The notes below the pieces were generated by a model, which was not told where the DNA came from, did no database searches, and worked only from the letters and a program-made list of their open reading frames with translations. From Mesorhizobium sp. Pch-S (lineage in GTDB: Bacteria; Pseudomonadota; Alphaproteobacteria; Rhizobiales; Rhizobiaceae), in the NCBI RefSeq assembly GCF_004136315.1, contig NZ_CP029562.1, positions 3,929,501 to 3,993,500 on the forward strand: a stretch of 64,000 nt of DNA, written 5' to 3'. Position numbers and translations under genes: made by a program. Each line of letters starts with the position of its first letter. Positions within the stretch are counted from its first letter, which is position 1. This document shows positions 52,697-64,000 of this stretch, piece by piece.

Positions 52697-52797
52697 TAGA
52701 GCGGAATGCGAACTGACTGAATCGCATTCCGCTCTATCCTTTTGTTTGCCGCATGATCTTGGTCCGAAAAGTCTGCAACTTTTCGGGATCATGCTTA
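52697..52797. repeat. palindromic repeat family 1 copy 2, at the glyA 3' end
   Basis: Perfect 15-bp arms TAGAGCGGAATGCGA (52697-52711) and TCGCATTCCGCTCTA (52722-52736). A second hairpin follows, GCATGATC...TCCGAAAAGT pairing with ACTTTTCGGGATCATGC (52751-52794), and runs into the glyA stop codon. The ACTTTTCGGGATCATGC tail is shared with 1826-1843. Confidence 0.75.
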
Positions 52798-54099
52798 GTC
52801 GTAGATCGGGAAGCGGCGCACCAAAGCCTCGACTTCCTCCCGCACCTCATTCTCGATCCGGTTGTTGTTGTGCTCGCCATTGGCGGCAAGGCCGTCGATC
52901 ACCTCCATGGTCAACCGACCGACGAGACGGAACTCCTCGGCGCGGAACCCGCGCGTCGTGCAGGCCGGCGTGCCGAGGCGAACGCCCGAGGTTACCGCAG
53001 GTCCTTGCGGGTCGAACGGAATGCCGTTCTTGTTGCAGGTGATGTGGGCTCGACCCAGGGCAGCCTCCACCGCTTTGCCGGTAAGGTTTTTACGCCGGAG
53101 GTCGACCAGCATCAGATGCGTGTCGGTGCCGCCGGACACGATATCGACGCCGCCGGAAGCAAGGGTTTCGGCGAGCGCCTTGGCGTTTTCGACGACGCGG
53201 GCGGCATAGGTCCTGAATTCAGGCGTCAGCGCCTCGCCAAAGGCCACCGCCTTGGCGGCAATGACATGCATCAGCGGTCCGCCCTGCAAGCCGGGGAAGA
53301 CGGTCGAATTGATCTTCTTGCCGATCTCCTCGTCGTTCGACAGCACCATGCCGCCGCGCGGTCCCCGCAATGTCTTGTGCGTCGTGGTCGTCACCACATG
53401 GGCATGTTCGAGCGGATTGGGGTGGACGCCGCCGGCGACCAAACCGGCGAAATGCGCCATGTCGACGAACAGCTTGGCGCCGACCTCATCGGCGATCTCG
53501 CGGAACGCCTTGAAGTCGATGAATCTTGGGTAGGCCGAGCCGCCAGCCAGCAGCACCTTCGGCCGGTGCTGGAGCGCGAGATCGCGGACCTCGTCCAGGT
53601 CGATGCGCTGGTCCTGCTGGCGCACGCCATAAGAAACGACGTTGAACCACTTGCCGGACTGATTGACCGGCGAACCATGGGTGAGGTGGCCACCTGCCGC
53701 CAAGTTCAATCCCATGAAGGTGTCGCCCGGCTGCATGAGCGCCATGAATACCGACTGGTTGGCCTGGCTGCCGGAATGCGGCTGCACGTTGACGAACGTG
53801 CAGCCGAACAATTGCCTGGCGCGCTCACGTGCCAGCTCCTCGACCTCGTCGACATACTGGCAGCCGCCATAGTAGCGGCGTCCGGGATAGCCCTCGGCGT
53901 ATTTGTTGGTGAGCACCGAACCTTGCGCTTCCAGGACCGCCTTGGAGACGATGTTCTCGGAGGCGATCAGTTCGATCTCGTCGCGCTGCCTGTCGAGCTC
54001 GCGCGCCATGGCGGCGCTGACCGCCGGATCGGTCGAAGCAACGCCACTGTGGAAGAACTGGCTGAGGCCGCCGAGGCCGGGTCGTGCCGGGATGTTCAT
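52795..54099 (-). CDS. glyA: serine hydroxymethyltransferase
   Basis: 434 residues, standard length. PLP lysine is Lys242 in [16 protein letters not shown]; the [40 protein letters not shown] and [20 protein letters not shown] blocks are all present. It adds the methylene group of 5,10-methylene-THF to glycine, giving serine, and so is the entry of C1 units from the amine demethylases into the serine cycle. It lies 39 bases after ppc on the same strand and is likely cotranscribed. This is probably an island copy of glyA in addition to a housekeeping one elsewhere. Confidence 0.96.
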   Translation of the reverse strand: MNIPARPGLGGLSQFFHSGVASTDPAVSAAMARELDRQRDEIELIASENIVSKAVLEAQGSVLTNKYAEGYPGRRYYGGCQYVDEVEELARERARQLFGCTFVNVQPHSGSQANQSVFMALMQPGDTFMGLNLAAGGHLTHGSPVNQSGKWFNVVSYGVRQQDQRIDLDEVRDLALQHRPKVLLAGGSAYPRFIDFKAFREIADEVGAKLFVDMAHFAGLVAGGVHPNPLEHAHVVTTTTHKTLRGPRGGMVLSNDEEIGKKINSTVFPGLQGGPLMHVIAAKAVAFGEALTPEFRTYAARVVENAKALAETLASGGVDIVSGGTDTHLMLVDLRRKNLTGKAVEAALGRAHITCNKNGIPFDPQGPAVTSGVRLGTPACTTRGFRAEEFRLVGRLTMEVIDGLAANGEHNNNRIENEVREEVEALVRRFPIYD

Positions 54100-54138
54100 G
54101 CGTCCAATCCTTTCTGGCGCCTGGCGCCGATCCTGTCT

Positions 54139-56910
<2,772 letters not shown>

Positions 56911-57242
56911 TGCGGCTTATTCCTAGCATGAATGTTTTTTTCATACTAGTGCGTTGAACCAGCATATTCCTTTCGCCGGCGCTGAAAACGCCTGGACGGG
57001 TAGATTCCTCGCCCGTTCGGGTGGTGTCCGGATTGGCCGAAAGGGCGAATTTCCGGTGCCTGGCCTGCTATCCGGTGCGAAAACACAGCCGTTTTGCCGG
57101 TTTATCGAAAATCGCTTGACGGAGATCGGGATTCCGATGATCTTCACTATTGGGAAACAAATAAGACTAAGCGGAAAACCGCAGTGCCTGCTTTATCGTC
57201 CCGATTTCGGCGACGAGACTGTCAACAATGGGGAACCAAGCC
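56911..57242. other. 332-base divergent intergenic region, ppc / permease
   Basis: No gene. At 57116 TTGACG could be a -35 element for the permease operon, with an ATCGG/CCGAT dyad (57125-57138) just after it and CTATTGGGAAACAAATAAG near 57148, a weak relative of the island motif. GGGGAA at 57231-57236 serves the permease ATG at 57243. Confidence 0.45.
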
Positions 57243-58952
57243 ATGAGTGCCATGGATGAAACCTACGTGGCCGAAGCCAGTGGGAACCTGCACCGAACCA
57301 TCGATTGGCGCGGCGCATTCTGGGTCGCCAGCGGCGTGCCGCCGCTGGTGCTGTTTTCGATCGGTGGCATCGCCGGTGTCGGCGGCAACATCGCCTTCGC
57401 CATCTGGACGGTGTCCATCCTGATGGGCTTCATCCAGTCCTTCACCTATGCGGAGATCGCCGGCCTGTTCCCCAACAAATCGGGTGGCGCATCGGTCTAC
57501 GGCGCCACTGCCTGGCTGCGCTATTCGAAGTTCATCGCGCCGCTGTCGGTATGGTGCAACTGGTTCGCCTGGACCCCGGTGCTGTCACTCGGTTGCTCCA
57601 TCGCGGCGGCCTATATCCTCAATGCACTGGCGCCGATCCCGGGTTTCACCGAAACGTCGCCGGAAGTGGTTGCATACCTTGCCGCGAATGCGGGGACGAG
57701 TGCCGCGGACGCGGTCGCGGCGGTGACCGCCGCAGCGACGCCGACGATCCGTACCTGGACGCTCTACACCCACTCGCTCGGGCCGGTTTCCTTCTCGCTC
57801 AATGCGACGTTCTGGATCGGCGCGGTGCTGATGCTCGGTACGTTCGCCATCCAGCATCGCGGCATCCTCAGCACCGCCAACGTGCAGAAGGTGGTCGGCC
57901 TGCTGGTCATTATTCCGCTGCTGATCGTCGGCATCGCGCCGATCCTGACCGGGCAGGTCAACTGGGCAAACTACTCGCCCTTCGTTCCTCTGGCTGCAGC
58001 CTACGCGCCGGAGCCTGGCTCCTGGAACGTCGCCGGCTGGACGCTGGTGCTGGGCGGCATGTTCATCGCCGCCTGGTCAACATACGGCTTTGAGACGGCA
58101 GTCTGCTACACACGCGAATTCAAGAACCCCGAAACGGACACGTTCAAGGCGATCTTCTATTCGGGCCTGCTGTGCATCCTGCTGTTCATCCTGGTGCCGT
58201 TCACCTTCCAGGGCGTGCTCGGTCTCAACGGCATGCTGGCGACGCCGATCGTCGATGGTTCCGGTGTCGCCGACGCGCTTGCCTCCATGGTCGGTGGCGG
58301 CGGCCTCATCAAGACGCTGCTCATCATGCTGATGATCCTGGCGCTGCTGCTGTCGATCATGACTGCGATGGCCGGTACCTCGCGCACGCTTTACCAGGGT
58401 GCAGTCGACGGCTGGCTGCCGCGTTATCTCAGCCACGTCAACGAACATGGCGCGCCGACACGGGCGATGTGGACGGACCTGATCGTCAATCTCGGCGTGC
58501 TGGCAATCGCCTCGGCGGATGCGACGAGTTTCTTCTTCATCCTCGCCGTCGCCAATTGCGGCTACATCATCTTCAACTTCCTCAACCTGAATGCCGGCTG
58601 GATCCATCGCATCGACAACGGCCACATCAAGCGGCCATGGCGCGCGCCGACCTGGTTGCTGGCGGCAGGCACCATCTTCGCCTTTGTCAATGCCGTGTTC
58701 ATGGGCGCCGGCGCCAAGGTGTGGAACCCGATGGCGCTCTGGGCAGGGCTTGCCACCGTCGCCCTCATCATCCCGGTGTTCTGCTTCCGTCACTACATCC
58801 AGGACGGCGGCAAATTCCCGGATCACATGCTGGACGATCTCGGCATGACCGAAAGCAACCTGCGGGAGCGCAAGGCCGGCATGCTGCCTTACCTGACGCT
58901 GATCGCCGGCCTGATCGTGGTGCTGATCGCCAACTGGTACTTCGTGTTCTGA
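57243..58952 (+). CDS. APC superfamily permease, tandem copy 1
   Basis: 569 residues from ATG at 57243 (GGGGAA 7 bases before; the ATG at 57228 is less likely). About 12-14 hydrophobic segments; motifs RTIDWRGAFWVASGVPPLVL, SFTYAEIAGLFPNKSGGASV (APC proline/glycine helix), GGMFIAAWSTYGFETAVCYT and a long C-terminal segment. It is a large inner-membrane amino-acid/amine permease. The next gene is a close paralog of the same length. Expression opposite ppc suggests it feeds the island, but the substrate is unknown. Confidence 0.9.
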   Translation: MSAMDETYVAEASGNLHRTIDWRGAFWVASGVPPLVLFSIGGIAGVGGNIAFAIWTVSILMGFIQSFTYAEIAGLFPNKSGGASVYGATAWLRYSKFIAPLSVWCNWFAWTPVLSLGCSIAAAYILNALAPIPGFTETSPEVVAYLAANAGTSAADAVAAVTAAATPTIRTWTLYTHSLGPVSFSLNATFWIGAVLMLGTFAIQHRGILSTANVQKVVGLLVIIPLLIVGIAPILTGQVNWANYSPFVPLAAAYAPEPGSWNVAGWTLVLGGMFIAAWSTYGFETAVCYTREFKNPETDTFKAIFYSGLLCILLFILVPFTFQGVLGLNGMLATPIVDGSGVADALASMVGGGGLIKTLLIMLMILALLLSIMTAMAGTSRTLYQGAVDGWLPRYLSHVNEHGAPTRAMWTDLIVNLGVLAIASADATSFFFILAVANCGYIIFNFLNLNAGWIHRIDNGHIKRPWRAPTWLLAAGTIFAFVNAVFMGAGAKVWNPMALWAGLATVALIIPVFCFRHYIQDGGKFPDHMLDDLGMTESNLRERKAGMLPYLTLIAGLIVVLIANWYFVF

Positions 58953-59040
58953 CCACTGATCCTGCGCGGCCAAGACAGCCGCGCAGGATTCTCCATCAGA
59001 CAAGGGGATGCGCTCTGAAGAGCCGAAGGGGAAGCCGACA

Positions 59041-60765
59041 ATGACGACGACAACAGCCAGCGCCGCGGCGCCTGCTCACGCAGGAGACGGCCAACTTCAT
59101 CGCACTATCGACTGGCGCGGCGCCTTCTGGGTCGCCAGTGGCGTGCCGGCACTGGTGCTGTTTTCAATCGGCGGCATTGCCGGCACCGTCGGCACGCCGG
59201 CCTACCTGATCTGGACAGCGTCCATCATTCTTGGCCTGATCCAGTCCTTCACCTATGCCGAGATCGCCGGCTTGTTTCCTTCGAAGTCGGGTGGCGCTTC
59301 CGTGTATGGTGCCACGGCCTGGCTGCGCTATTCGAAGTTCATCGCGCCGCTGTCGGTGTGGTGCAACTGGCTCGCCTGGACGCCGGTGCTGTCGCTTGGC
59401 TGCTCGATCGCGGCGGCCTACATCCTCAATGCCCTGGCGCCGATCCCCGGATTCAGCGATACGTCGCCGGAAGTCGTGGCATGGCTTGCAGACCCGGCCA
59501 ATGCCGGCAAGGCTGCGACCGATGCCATTGCCGCCCTGACGGCTGCGGGGACACCGGCTATCCGCACCTGGACACTCTTCCACGGTACGCTCGGGCCAGT
59601 GAGCTTCTCGCTCAATTCGGTCTTCTTCATCGGCGTCATCCTGATGCTGGTGACTTTCGCGATCCAGCATCGCGGCATTCTCGGCACCGCGAGTGTCCAG
59701 AAGTTCATCGGCCTCGTCGTCATCATTCCGATGCTGATCGTCGGTGTCGTGCCGATCATCACGGGTCAGATCAACTGGGCGAACTACTCGCCGCTGGTGC
59801 CGCTGGCTGCCGCCTATGCGCCGGAACCGGGCTCGTGGAACGTCGCCGGTTGGACGCTTGTACTGGGCGGCATGTTCATTGCGGCCTGGTCGGCTTACGC
59901 CTTCGAGACCGCGATCTGCTACACCAGCGAATTCAAGAATCCGGGCCGCGACACGGTGCGGGCGATCTTCTATTCGGGCCTGCTGTGCCTCGCGCTCTAC
60001 ACGCTGGTGCCGTTCACCTTCCAGGGCGTTCTGGGGCTCAACGGCATGCTGGCGACGCCGATCGTCGACGGCTCGGGTGTCGCAGAAGCCATGGCCCAGA
60101 TGGTCGGCGGGGCGGGGTTCGTGACCTCGATCATGGTAATGTTGATGATCCTGGCGCTGATGCTGTCGATCATGACGGCAATGGCGGGCTCATCGCGCAC
60201 GCTTTACCAGGGCTCGGTCGACGGCTGGCTGCCGCGCTATCTCAATCACACCAACGAACATGGCGCGCCGACGCGGGCCATGTGGACCGACCTGATCTTC
60301 AACGTCTTCCTGCTGGCCGTTGCCGCTGCCGATGCAACCAGCTTCTTCTTCGTGCTGGCCGTATCGAACTGCGGCTACATCATCTTCAACTTCCTCAACC
60401 TGAACTCCGGCTGGATCCATCGCATCGACAACGGCCATATCCACCGGCCGTGGCGGGCGCCGACCCTGCTGATCGCGGTCGGCGGTCTGCTCTCCTACGT
60501 CAATGCCGTCTTCATGGGCGCCGGCGCCAAGGTCTGGAACCCGTGGGCCCTGTGGGCCGGCTTTATCGCCGCCGCCCTGATCATTCCGGTGTTCTGCTTC
60601 CGTCACTACATCCAGGACGGTGGCAAGTTCCCGGAACATATGCTGGACGATCTCGGTATCTCCCAGGACGACCTCAAGGTGCGCAAGGCCGGTATGCTGC
60701 CTTACCTGACGCTTGTCGCCGGACTGGTTGTCGTGCTGCTCGCCAACTGGTTCTTCGTGATCTGA
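59041..60765 (+). CDS. APC superfamily permease, tandem copy 2
   Basis: 574 residues from ATG at 59041 after GGGGAAG. Highly similar to copy 1 almost end to end (shared RTIDWRGAFWVASGVP, SFTYAEIAGLF, AYAPEPGSWNVAGWTLVLGG and DGWLPRYL blocks); they differ mainly in the first 25 residues and in a periplasmic-loop stretch near 140-180 (ASPEV-type insert reading TSPEVVAWLADPANAGKAAT). 88 bases separate it from copy 1, so the pair arose by tandem duplication and may have diverged in substrate. Confidence 0.9.
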   Translation: MTTTTASAAAPAHAGDGQLHRTIDWRGAFWVASGVPALVLFSIGGIAGTVGTPAYLIWTASIILGLIQSFTYAEIAGLFPSKSGGASVYGATAWLRYSKFIAPLSVWCNWLAWTPVLSLGCSIAAAYILNALAPIPGFSDTSPEVVAWLADPANAGKAATDAIAALTAAGTPAIRTWTLFHGTLGPVSFSLNSVFFIGVILMLVTFAIQHRGILGTASVQKFIGLVVIIPMLIVGVVPIITGQINWANYSPLVPLAAAYAPEPGSWNVAGWTLVLGGMFIAAWSAYAFETAICYTSEFKNPGRDTVRAIFYSGLLCLALYTLVPFTFQGVLGLNGMLATPIVDGSGVAEAMAQMVGGAGFVTSIMVMLMILALMLSIMTAMAGSSRTLYQGSVDGWLPRYLNHTNEHGAPTRAMWTDLIFNVFLLAVAAADATSFFFVLAVSNCGYIIFNFLNLNSGWIHRIDNGHIHRPWRAPTLLIAVGGLLSYVNAVFMGAGAKVWNPWALWAGFIAAALIIPVFCFRHYIQDGGKFPEHMLDDLGISQDDLKVRKAGMLPYLTLVAGLVVVLLANWFFVI

Positions 60766-60775
60766 GGAACGCAGG

Positions 60776-60873
60776 AGCAATTCCAGGAAAAGTGCGTAGC
60801 GGTTTCCGTCCGGAATTGCATAAAACAAGGAGTTGGAGCATTTCCGCGTTTCCGAGAAAACGGAAACGCTCCA
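60776..60873. repeat. palindromic repeat family 2, long copy
   Basis: GAGCAATTCCAGGAAAAGTG, CGTAGCGGTTTCCGTCCGGAATTGC and a second hairpin with GCGTTTCCG / CGGAAACGC arms near 60847-60870. It lies at the end of the permease pair, as in the 15721 copy after the transglutaminase gene. Confidence 0.75.
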
Positions 60874-60900
60874 GCCGCGATCGATACCCGTTGTCGAGCC

Positions 60901-60941
60901 AATAAAAAAGTCCAGCCGGCCACCGCAGTGGCCGGCTGGAC
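60901..60941 (-). terminator. terminator of the RND operon
   Basis: Perfect 14-bp stem GTCCAGCCGGCCAC / GTGGCCGGCTGGAC with a 4-base loop; on the minus strand it is followed by a T-run (TTTTTT). It lies about 20 bases past the adaptor stop. Confidence 0.88.
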
Positions 60942-60960
60942 CATTCCGGTGCCCTGATGG

Positions 60961-62127
60961 TCAGGACGCCGGGGGCGGAGTCGGGCTTGCCGTTTGGGGG
61001 TTTACCGGCATGCCCGGCCCGATCTTCTGAAGATTGCCACTGATGATCTTGTCGTTCTCAGTGATGCCCTTGGTGATGGCGATCAGTTCGCCTTCGGTCT
61101 GACCGAGTTCGACCAATCGCATTCCAACCTTGTTGCCTTCATCGATGACATAGACAAACTTGCCGAGCTGGCTGGAACCGAGCGCGACCTGCGGCACGAG
61201 CAAGGTGTTCGGCGTTTCGCCGATCTGCAGGCGGATGTTCACATACTGGCCTGGCAGCAGCGAGCGGTCGTCATTGCCGATGGTGGCACGCGCCACAATG
61301 GTGCCTGTGGCGGCATCGATCCTGTTGTCGATGAAGGTGAGCTCGCCCTTGCGCGGCGGCGTCTTGTCGCCTGGGATCGTCACTTCGGCAACGATCGGCC
61401 CACTCGCCTTCGCCTTCTGGATGAGGGCAAGATCACCCTCGCTCGGCGTGAAGGTGACGTAGATCGGGCTGACCTGGACCAGAGTGTTCAGCGAGGTGCC
61501 GCCGACATTGACGAGCGTGCCGACAGGCGCCTGGTTGCGGCCGAGGCGACCGTCGAAGGGAGCCCGGATCGTGGTGTAGCCGAGATTGATCTCGGCGGCC
61601 TGGATGGCTGCGTTGTCGGCAGCCACGGTCGCTTCGCCCTGCTGCATGGTGCTGCTGCGCTGGTCAAAGCCGTCCTTCGACAGGAAACCGGTCTTGATCA
61701 GGTCGTTGCCGCGGGTCAGGCTCGCCTTGGTGTAGCTGAGCGATGCCTGGTTGCGCTGGGCCTGTGCCTTCACCTGGTCGAGGGCGACCTGGTAGTCGCG
61801 CGGGTCGATGCGGTAGAGCGTGTCACCCTTCTTGACGTCGACGCCATCCTCGGCTGCCTGCTCGAGGATATAGCCGGAGACCTTGGCCTGCAGCGCAACG
61901 CTGCGGATGGCCTCGGCGCGTGCGGTGTAGTCGAGGTAGACCGGCAAGGTCTTCTTCACGACCGCGGCAACCGGCACCGGCATCGCCTGCATGGCTTGTG
62001 CGGGAGCCGCCGCATCCGCCGGCTTGCTGATCAGACCGCTCAGGAAGGCAGGCTCGCCGTTGAAGTGGACATATGTTGCCGCCGCGGCGATCACGACGAC
62101 GGCTGTGGTGATTTTCCAGATACGCAT
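60961..62127 (-). CDS. RND efflux periplasmic adaptor subunit
   Basis: 388 residues. An N-terminal membrane anchor (IWKITTAVVVIAAAATYVHF) is followed by the HlyD/AcrA lipoyl hairpin (ALQAKVSGYILEQAAEDGVD, VKKGDTLYRIDPRDYQVALD), alpha-hairpin and beta-barrel (GYTTIRAPFDGRLGRNQAPV, VNVGGTSLNTLVQVSPIYVT). Membrane-fusion protein connecting the RND pump 12 bases upstream to an outer-membrane channel. The AcrA/MexA group exports drugs or amphiphiles; no regulator is in the window. Confidence 0.93.
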   Translation of the reverse strand: MRIWKITTAVVVIAAAATYVHFNGEPAFLSGLISKPADAAAPAQAMQAMPVPVAAVVKKTLPVYLDYTARAEAIRSVALQAKVSGYILEQAAEDGVDVKKGDTLYRIDPRDYQVALDQVKAQAQRNQASLSYTKASLTRGNDLIKTGFLSKDGFDQRSSTMQQGEATVAADNAAIQAAEINLGYTTIRAPFDGRLGRNQAPVGTLVNVGGTSLNTLVQVSPIYVTFTPSEGDLALIQKAKASGPIVAEVTIPGDKTPPRKGELTFIDNRIDAATGTIVARATIGNDDRSLLPGQYVNIRLQIGETPNTLLVPQVALGSSQLGKFVYVIDEGNKVGMRLVELGQTEGELIAITKGITENDKIISGNLQKIGPGMPVNPQTASPTPPPAS

Positions 62128-62139
62128 GGAAGGGCTCCG

Positions 62140-64000
62140 TTATTCTGCCGCCGGGACATGGGTCGGCGAGGGCTGCTCGCCACCATGCGGCGCATGGGAT
62201 GTTTCGGTATGTTCGGCCTTCGCGCCGGCCTTGCCTTCGCGCCACTGTTCGATGATGGCGTAGAAGACGGGCACGAAGGCGAGCGTCAGGATGGTCGCCG
62301 CCAGCATGCCACCGAACACGGCGGTGCCCAGCGACTGACGGCTGGCTGCACCCGCACCTGTCGCCAGCATCAGCGGCACGACACCGAGAATGAAGGCGAA
62401 GGCGGTCATCAGGATCGGGCGCAGGCGCAGGCGACCCGCTTCCATCGCGGCTTCGACGATGCTCATGCCCTGTTCGCGCAGATGCTTGGCGAACTCGACG
62501 ATCAGGATCGCATTCTTGGCCGCCAGGCCGATCAGCATGACGAAGCCGATCTGCGAATAGACGTCCATCTGCATGCCGCGCAGCCAGATCGCCAGCAACG
62601 CTCCGAACAAGGCGGTCGGCACCGACAGGATGACCATGAACGGCATCGACCAGCTTTCATACTGCGCGGCCAGGATCAGGAAGACGAAGACGATGGCGAG
62701 CGCGAAGACGAAGATCGCGACCGAACCTGCCTTCAGCTCCTGGAAGGTGATGCCTGTCCATTCGAAGCCGAAGTCGTTCGGCAGCGCGGTGGCCGCCGCT
62801 CTCTGCATCGCCTCGATCGCCTGACCCGAAGAGAAGCCGGGCGCGGCGCTGCCGTTGATGAGAGCAGAACCGTAGTTGTTGTAGTGCGTCACCGTCTCCG
62901 GGCCGACAACGGACCGCATCGTGCCCAGCGTCGACAACGGCACCATCTGACCGGTGTTGTTGCGGACATAGAGCTTGGTGAGGTCGGCTGCCTCGGCACG
63001 TGCCGACTTGTCCGCCTGCATGGTGACGCGGAAGGTGCGGCCGAACATGTTGAAGTCGTTCACATAGAGCGAACCCAGATAGATCTGCAGCGTGTTGAAG
63101 ATGTCCGGCAGGGCAAGGCCAAGCAGCTTGGCCTTGTTGCGGTCGAGGTCGAAGTTGAACTGCGGCGTCGAGGTCGAGAAGGTGCTGAACAGCGTCTGCG
63201 GGTTGAGCTCCGGCTGCTTGCGCGCTTCCGCGAGCAATGCCTGCGTCGCCTCGTTGACGGCATTGGCGCCACGACCGGCAAGGTCCTCGACCTGGAATTC
63301 AAAGCCGCCCGTCGTGCCGAGGCCCTGGATGGATGGCGGTTCGAAAGCCAGCACCAGGCCCTCGGGCATACCGAACAGCTTCGGTCGCACCGAGTTGACG
63401 ATGTCGGTGGCGCTCATGCCGGGTCCCGTGCGTTCCTCCCATGGCTTCAGGATGGCGAAGAGCGCTGCCGAGTTCGACTGATTGGCGAAGGTGAGGAAGT
63501 TGAAGCCGGCGACCGTGATGACGTATTGGACGCCAGGTGTGGCAAGCAACGTGTCACGCACCTTCTTGGAGACCGCATCCGTGCGTTCGAGCGACGCGCC
63601 ATCGGGCAACTGCACGATGTTGAAGAAATAGCCCTGGTCCTCCACGGGAAGGAAGGCCGAGGGGATGCGTGTCGAGACGACATAGGTCGCGGCAATCAGC
63701 GCCAGGAATATGCCCATCATCAGCCAGCGCAGCTTGATGAAGCCACGCACCGCAGCCGAATAGGCATGCGACAGCCAGGTGAAGCCATCGTTGAACCAGC
63801 GATAGAGGAAGAACGTCGATGGCGGACGATGGCGTAGGAACGCCGCGGACAACGCGGGCGACAGGGTCAGCGAATTGAAGGCCGAGATGCCGACAGAGAT
63901 CGCGACGGTCAATGCGAACTGGTTGTAGAGCTGGCCGGTGACGCCCGGAATGAAAGCAACCGGAATGAACACGGCCATCAGCACCGCCGTGGTGGCGATG
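62140..64000 (-). CDS. RND efflux pump, inner-membrane subunit (partial, 5' end outside window)
   Basis: The frame is open to the right edge, so only about the last 620 residues are seen. AcrB/HAE-1 family: LMAVFIPVAFIPGVTGQLYN with FALTVAISVGISAFNSLTLS near the central helices, the second porter domain (VEDQGYFFNIVQLPDGASLE), and the final helices with GAVPLMLATGAGAASRQSLG-like text and MLAATILTLAFVPVFYAI. Proton-driven export of hydrophobic compounds across the envelope with the adaptor downstream. The N-terminal half must be read from the next segment. Confidence 0.93.
   Translation of the reverse strand, partial: IATTAVLMAVFIPVAFIPGVTGQLYNQFALTVAISVGISAFNSLTLSPALSAAFLRHRPPSTFFLYRWFNDGFTWLSHAYSAAVRGFIKLRWLMMGIFLALIAATYVVSTRIPSAFLPVEDQGYFFNIVQLPDGASLERTDAVSKKVRDTLLATPGVQYVITVAGFNFLTFANQSNSAALFAILKPWEERTGPGMSATDIVNSVRPKLFGMPEGLVLAFEPPSIQGLGTTGGFEFQVEDLAGRGANAVNEATQALLAEARKQPELNPQTLFSTFSTSTPQFNFDLDRNKAKLLGLALPDIFNTLQIYLGSLYVNDFNMFGRTFRVTMQADKSARAEAADLTKLYVRNNTGQMVPLSTLGTMRSVVGPETVTHYNNYGSALINGSAAPGFSSGQAIEAMQRAAATALPNDFGFEWTGITFQELKAGSVAIFVFALAIVFVFLILAAQYESWSMPFMVILSVPTALFGALLAIWLRGMQMDVYSQIGFVMLIGLAAKNAILIVEFAKHLREQGMSIVEAAMEAGRLRLRPILMTAFAFILGVVPLMLATGAGAASRQSLGTAVFGGMLAATILTLAFVPVFYAIIEQWREGKAGAKAEHTETSHAPHGGEQPSPTHVPAAE

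Noticed and set aside
57243..60765. Methylamine-specific ABC transporter for trimethylamine or its N-oxide
   Set aside because: No ATP-binding or periplasmic-binding protein gene is present in the island; the transporters are APC permeases only.
60994..63837. 947-codon plus-strand frame across the RND genes
   Set aside because: It spans two genes and their junction in antisense, with composition (Arg/Asp/His-rich) unlike a real protein; both minus-strand genes have clear family motifs.

Overview
This window looks like a chromosome segment from an alphaproteobacterium of the order Hyphomicrobiales, most like Mesorhizobium or Aminobacter (Phyllobacteriaceae). The evidence is high-GC coding sequence, rhizobial leuB/leuD and ThuA-type neighbours, an ECF42/DGPF pair, and three families of short palindromic repeats placed right against gene ends. 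The species assignment is inference from gene style only.

Region 1 (1-19.2 kb) is mixed metabolism. It holds a LysR gene cut by the window edge and divergent from a frameshifted glutaryl-CoA dehydrogenase gene. A Gfo/Idh + ThuA pair, leuB, a second Gfo/Idh oxidoreductase and an SDR + aldehyde dehydrogenase pair follow; a perfect 24-bp palindrome lies upstream of that last pair. Next come a minus-strand run (two tandem secreted paralogs, RidA, VOC), leuD, a CP-ATP-grasp/alpha-E plus transglutaminase pair, a YCII/DGPF + ECF42 sigma pair, and an aminoadipate-semialdehyde-type dehydrogenase.

Region 2 (19.4-60.8 kb) is an almost uninterrupted methylated-amine and serine-cycle island. Trimethylamine is oxidised by Tmm (46966-48330), its N-oxide is demethylated by Tdm (44329-46692), dimethylamine is demethylated by DmmDABC (25706-29542), and monomethylamine goes through GmaS, MgsABC and MgdABCD (29845-39563). 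C1 units arrive on tetrahydrofolate. FolD and formate-THF ligase (40949-43598) can interconvert them with formate. GlyA, SgaA, HprA, PEP carboxylase, malate thiokinase (MtkAB) and malyl-CoA lyase supply most of the serine cycle. Glycerate kinase, malate dehydrogenase and enolase are not in the window. Accessory genes are an XRE-cupin regulator, a LuxR-type protein whose receiver has lost its phosphorylation residues, a truncated haemoglobin, three APC permeases (two in tandem), several small membrane proteins beside one permease, and an unrecognised 124-residue protein upstream of folD.

Region 3 (60.9-64 kb) is an RND efflux adaptor and the C-terminal part of its pump, which runs off the window.

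Two genes, gcdH and mgdA, each carry an apparent single-base deletion that shifts the frame; these may be sequence errors or real lesions. A recurrent sequence, G-(G/T)-GCAA(A)TA followed by a T-rich spacer and a CAARA half, occurs upstream of three island transcription units and is the best candidate for a shared control element. No tRNA, rRNA, CRISPR array or insertion sequence was recognised.
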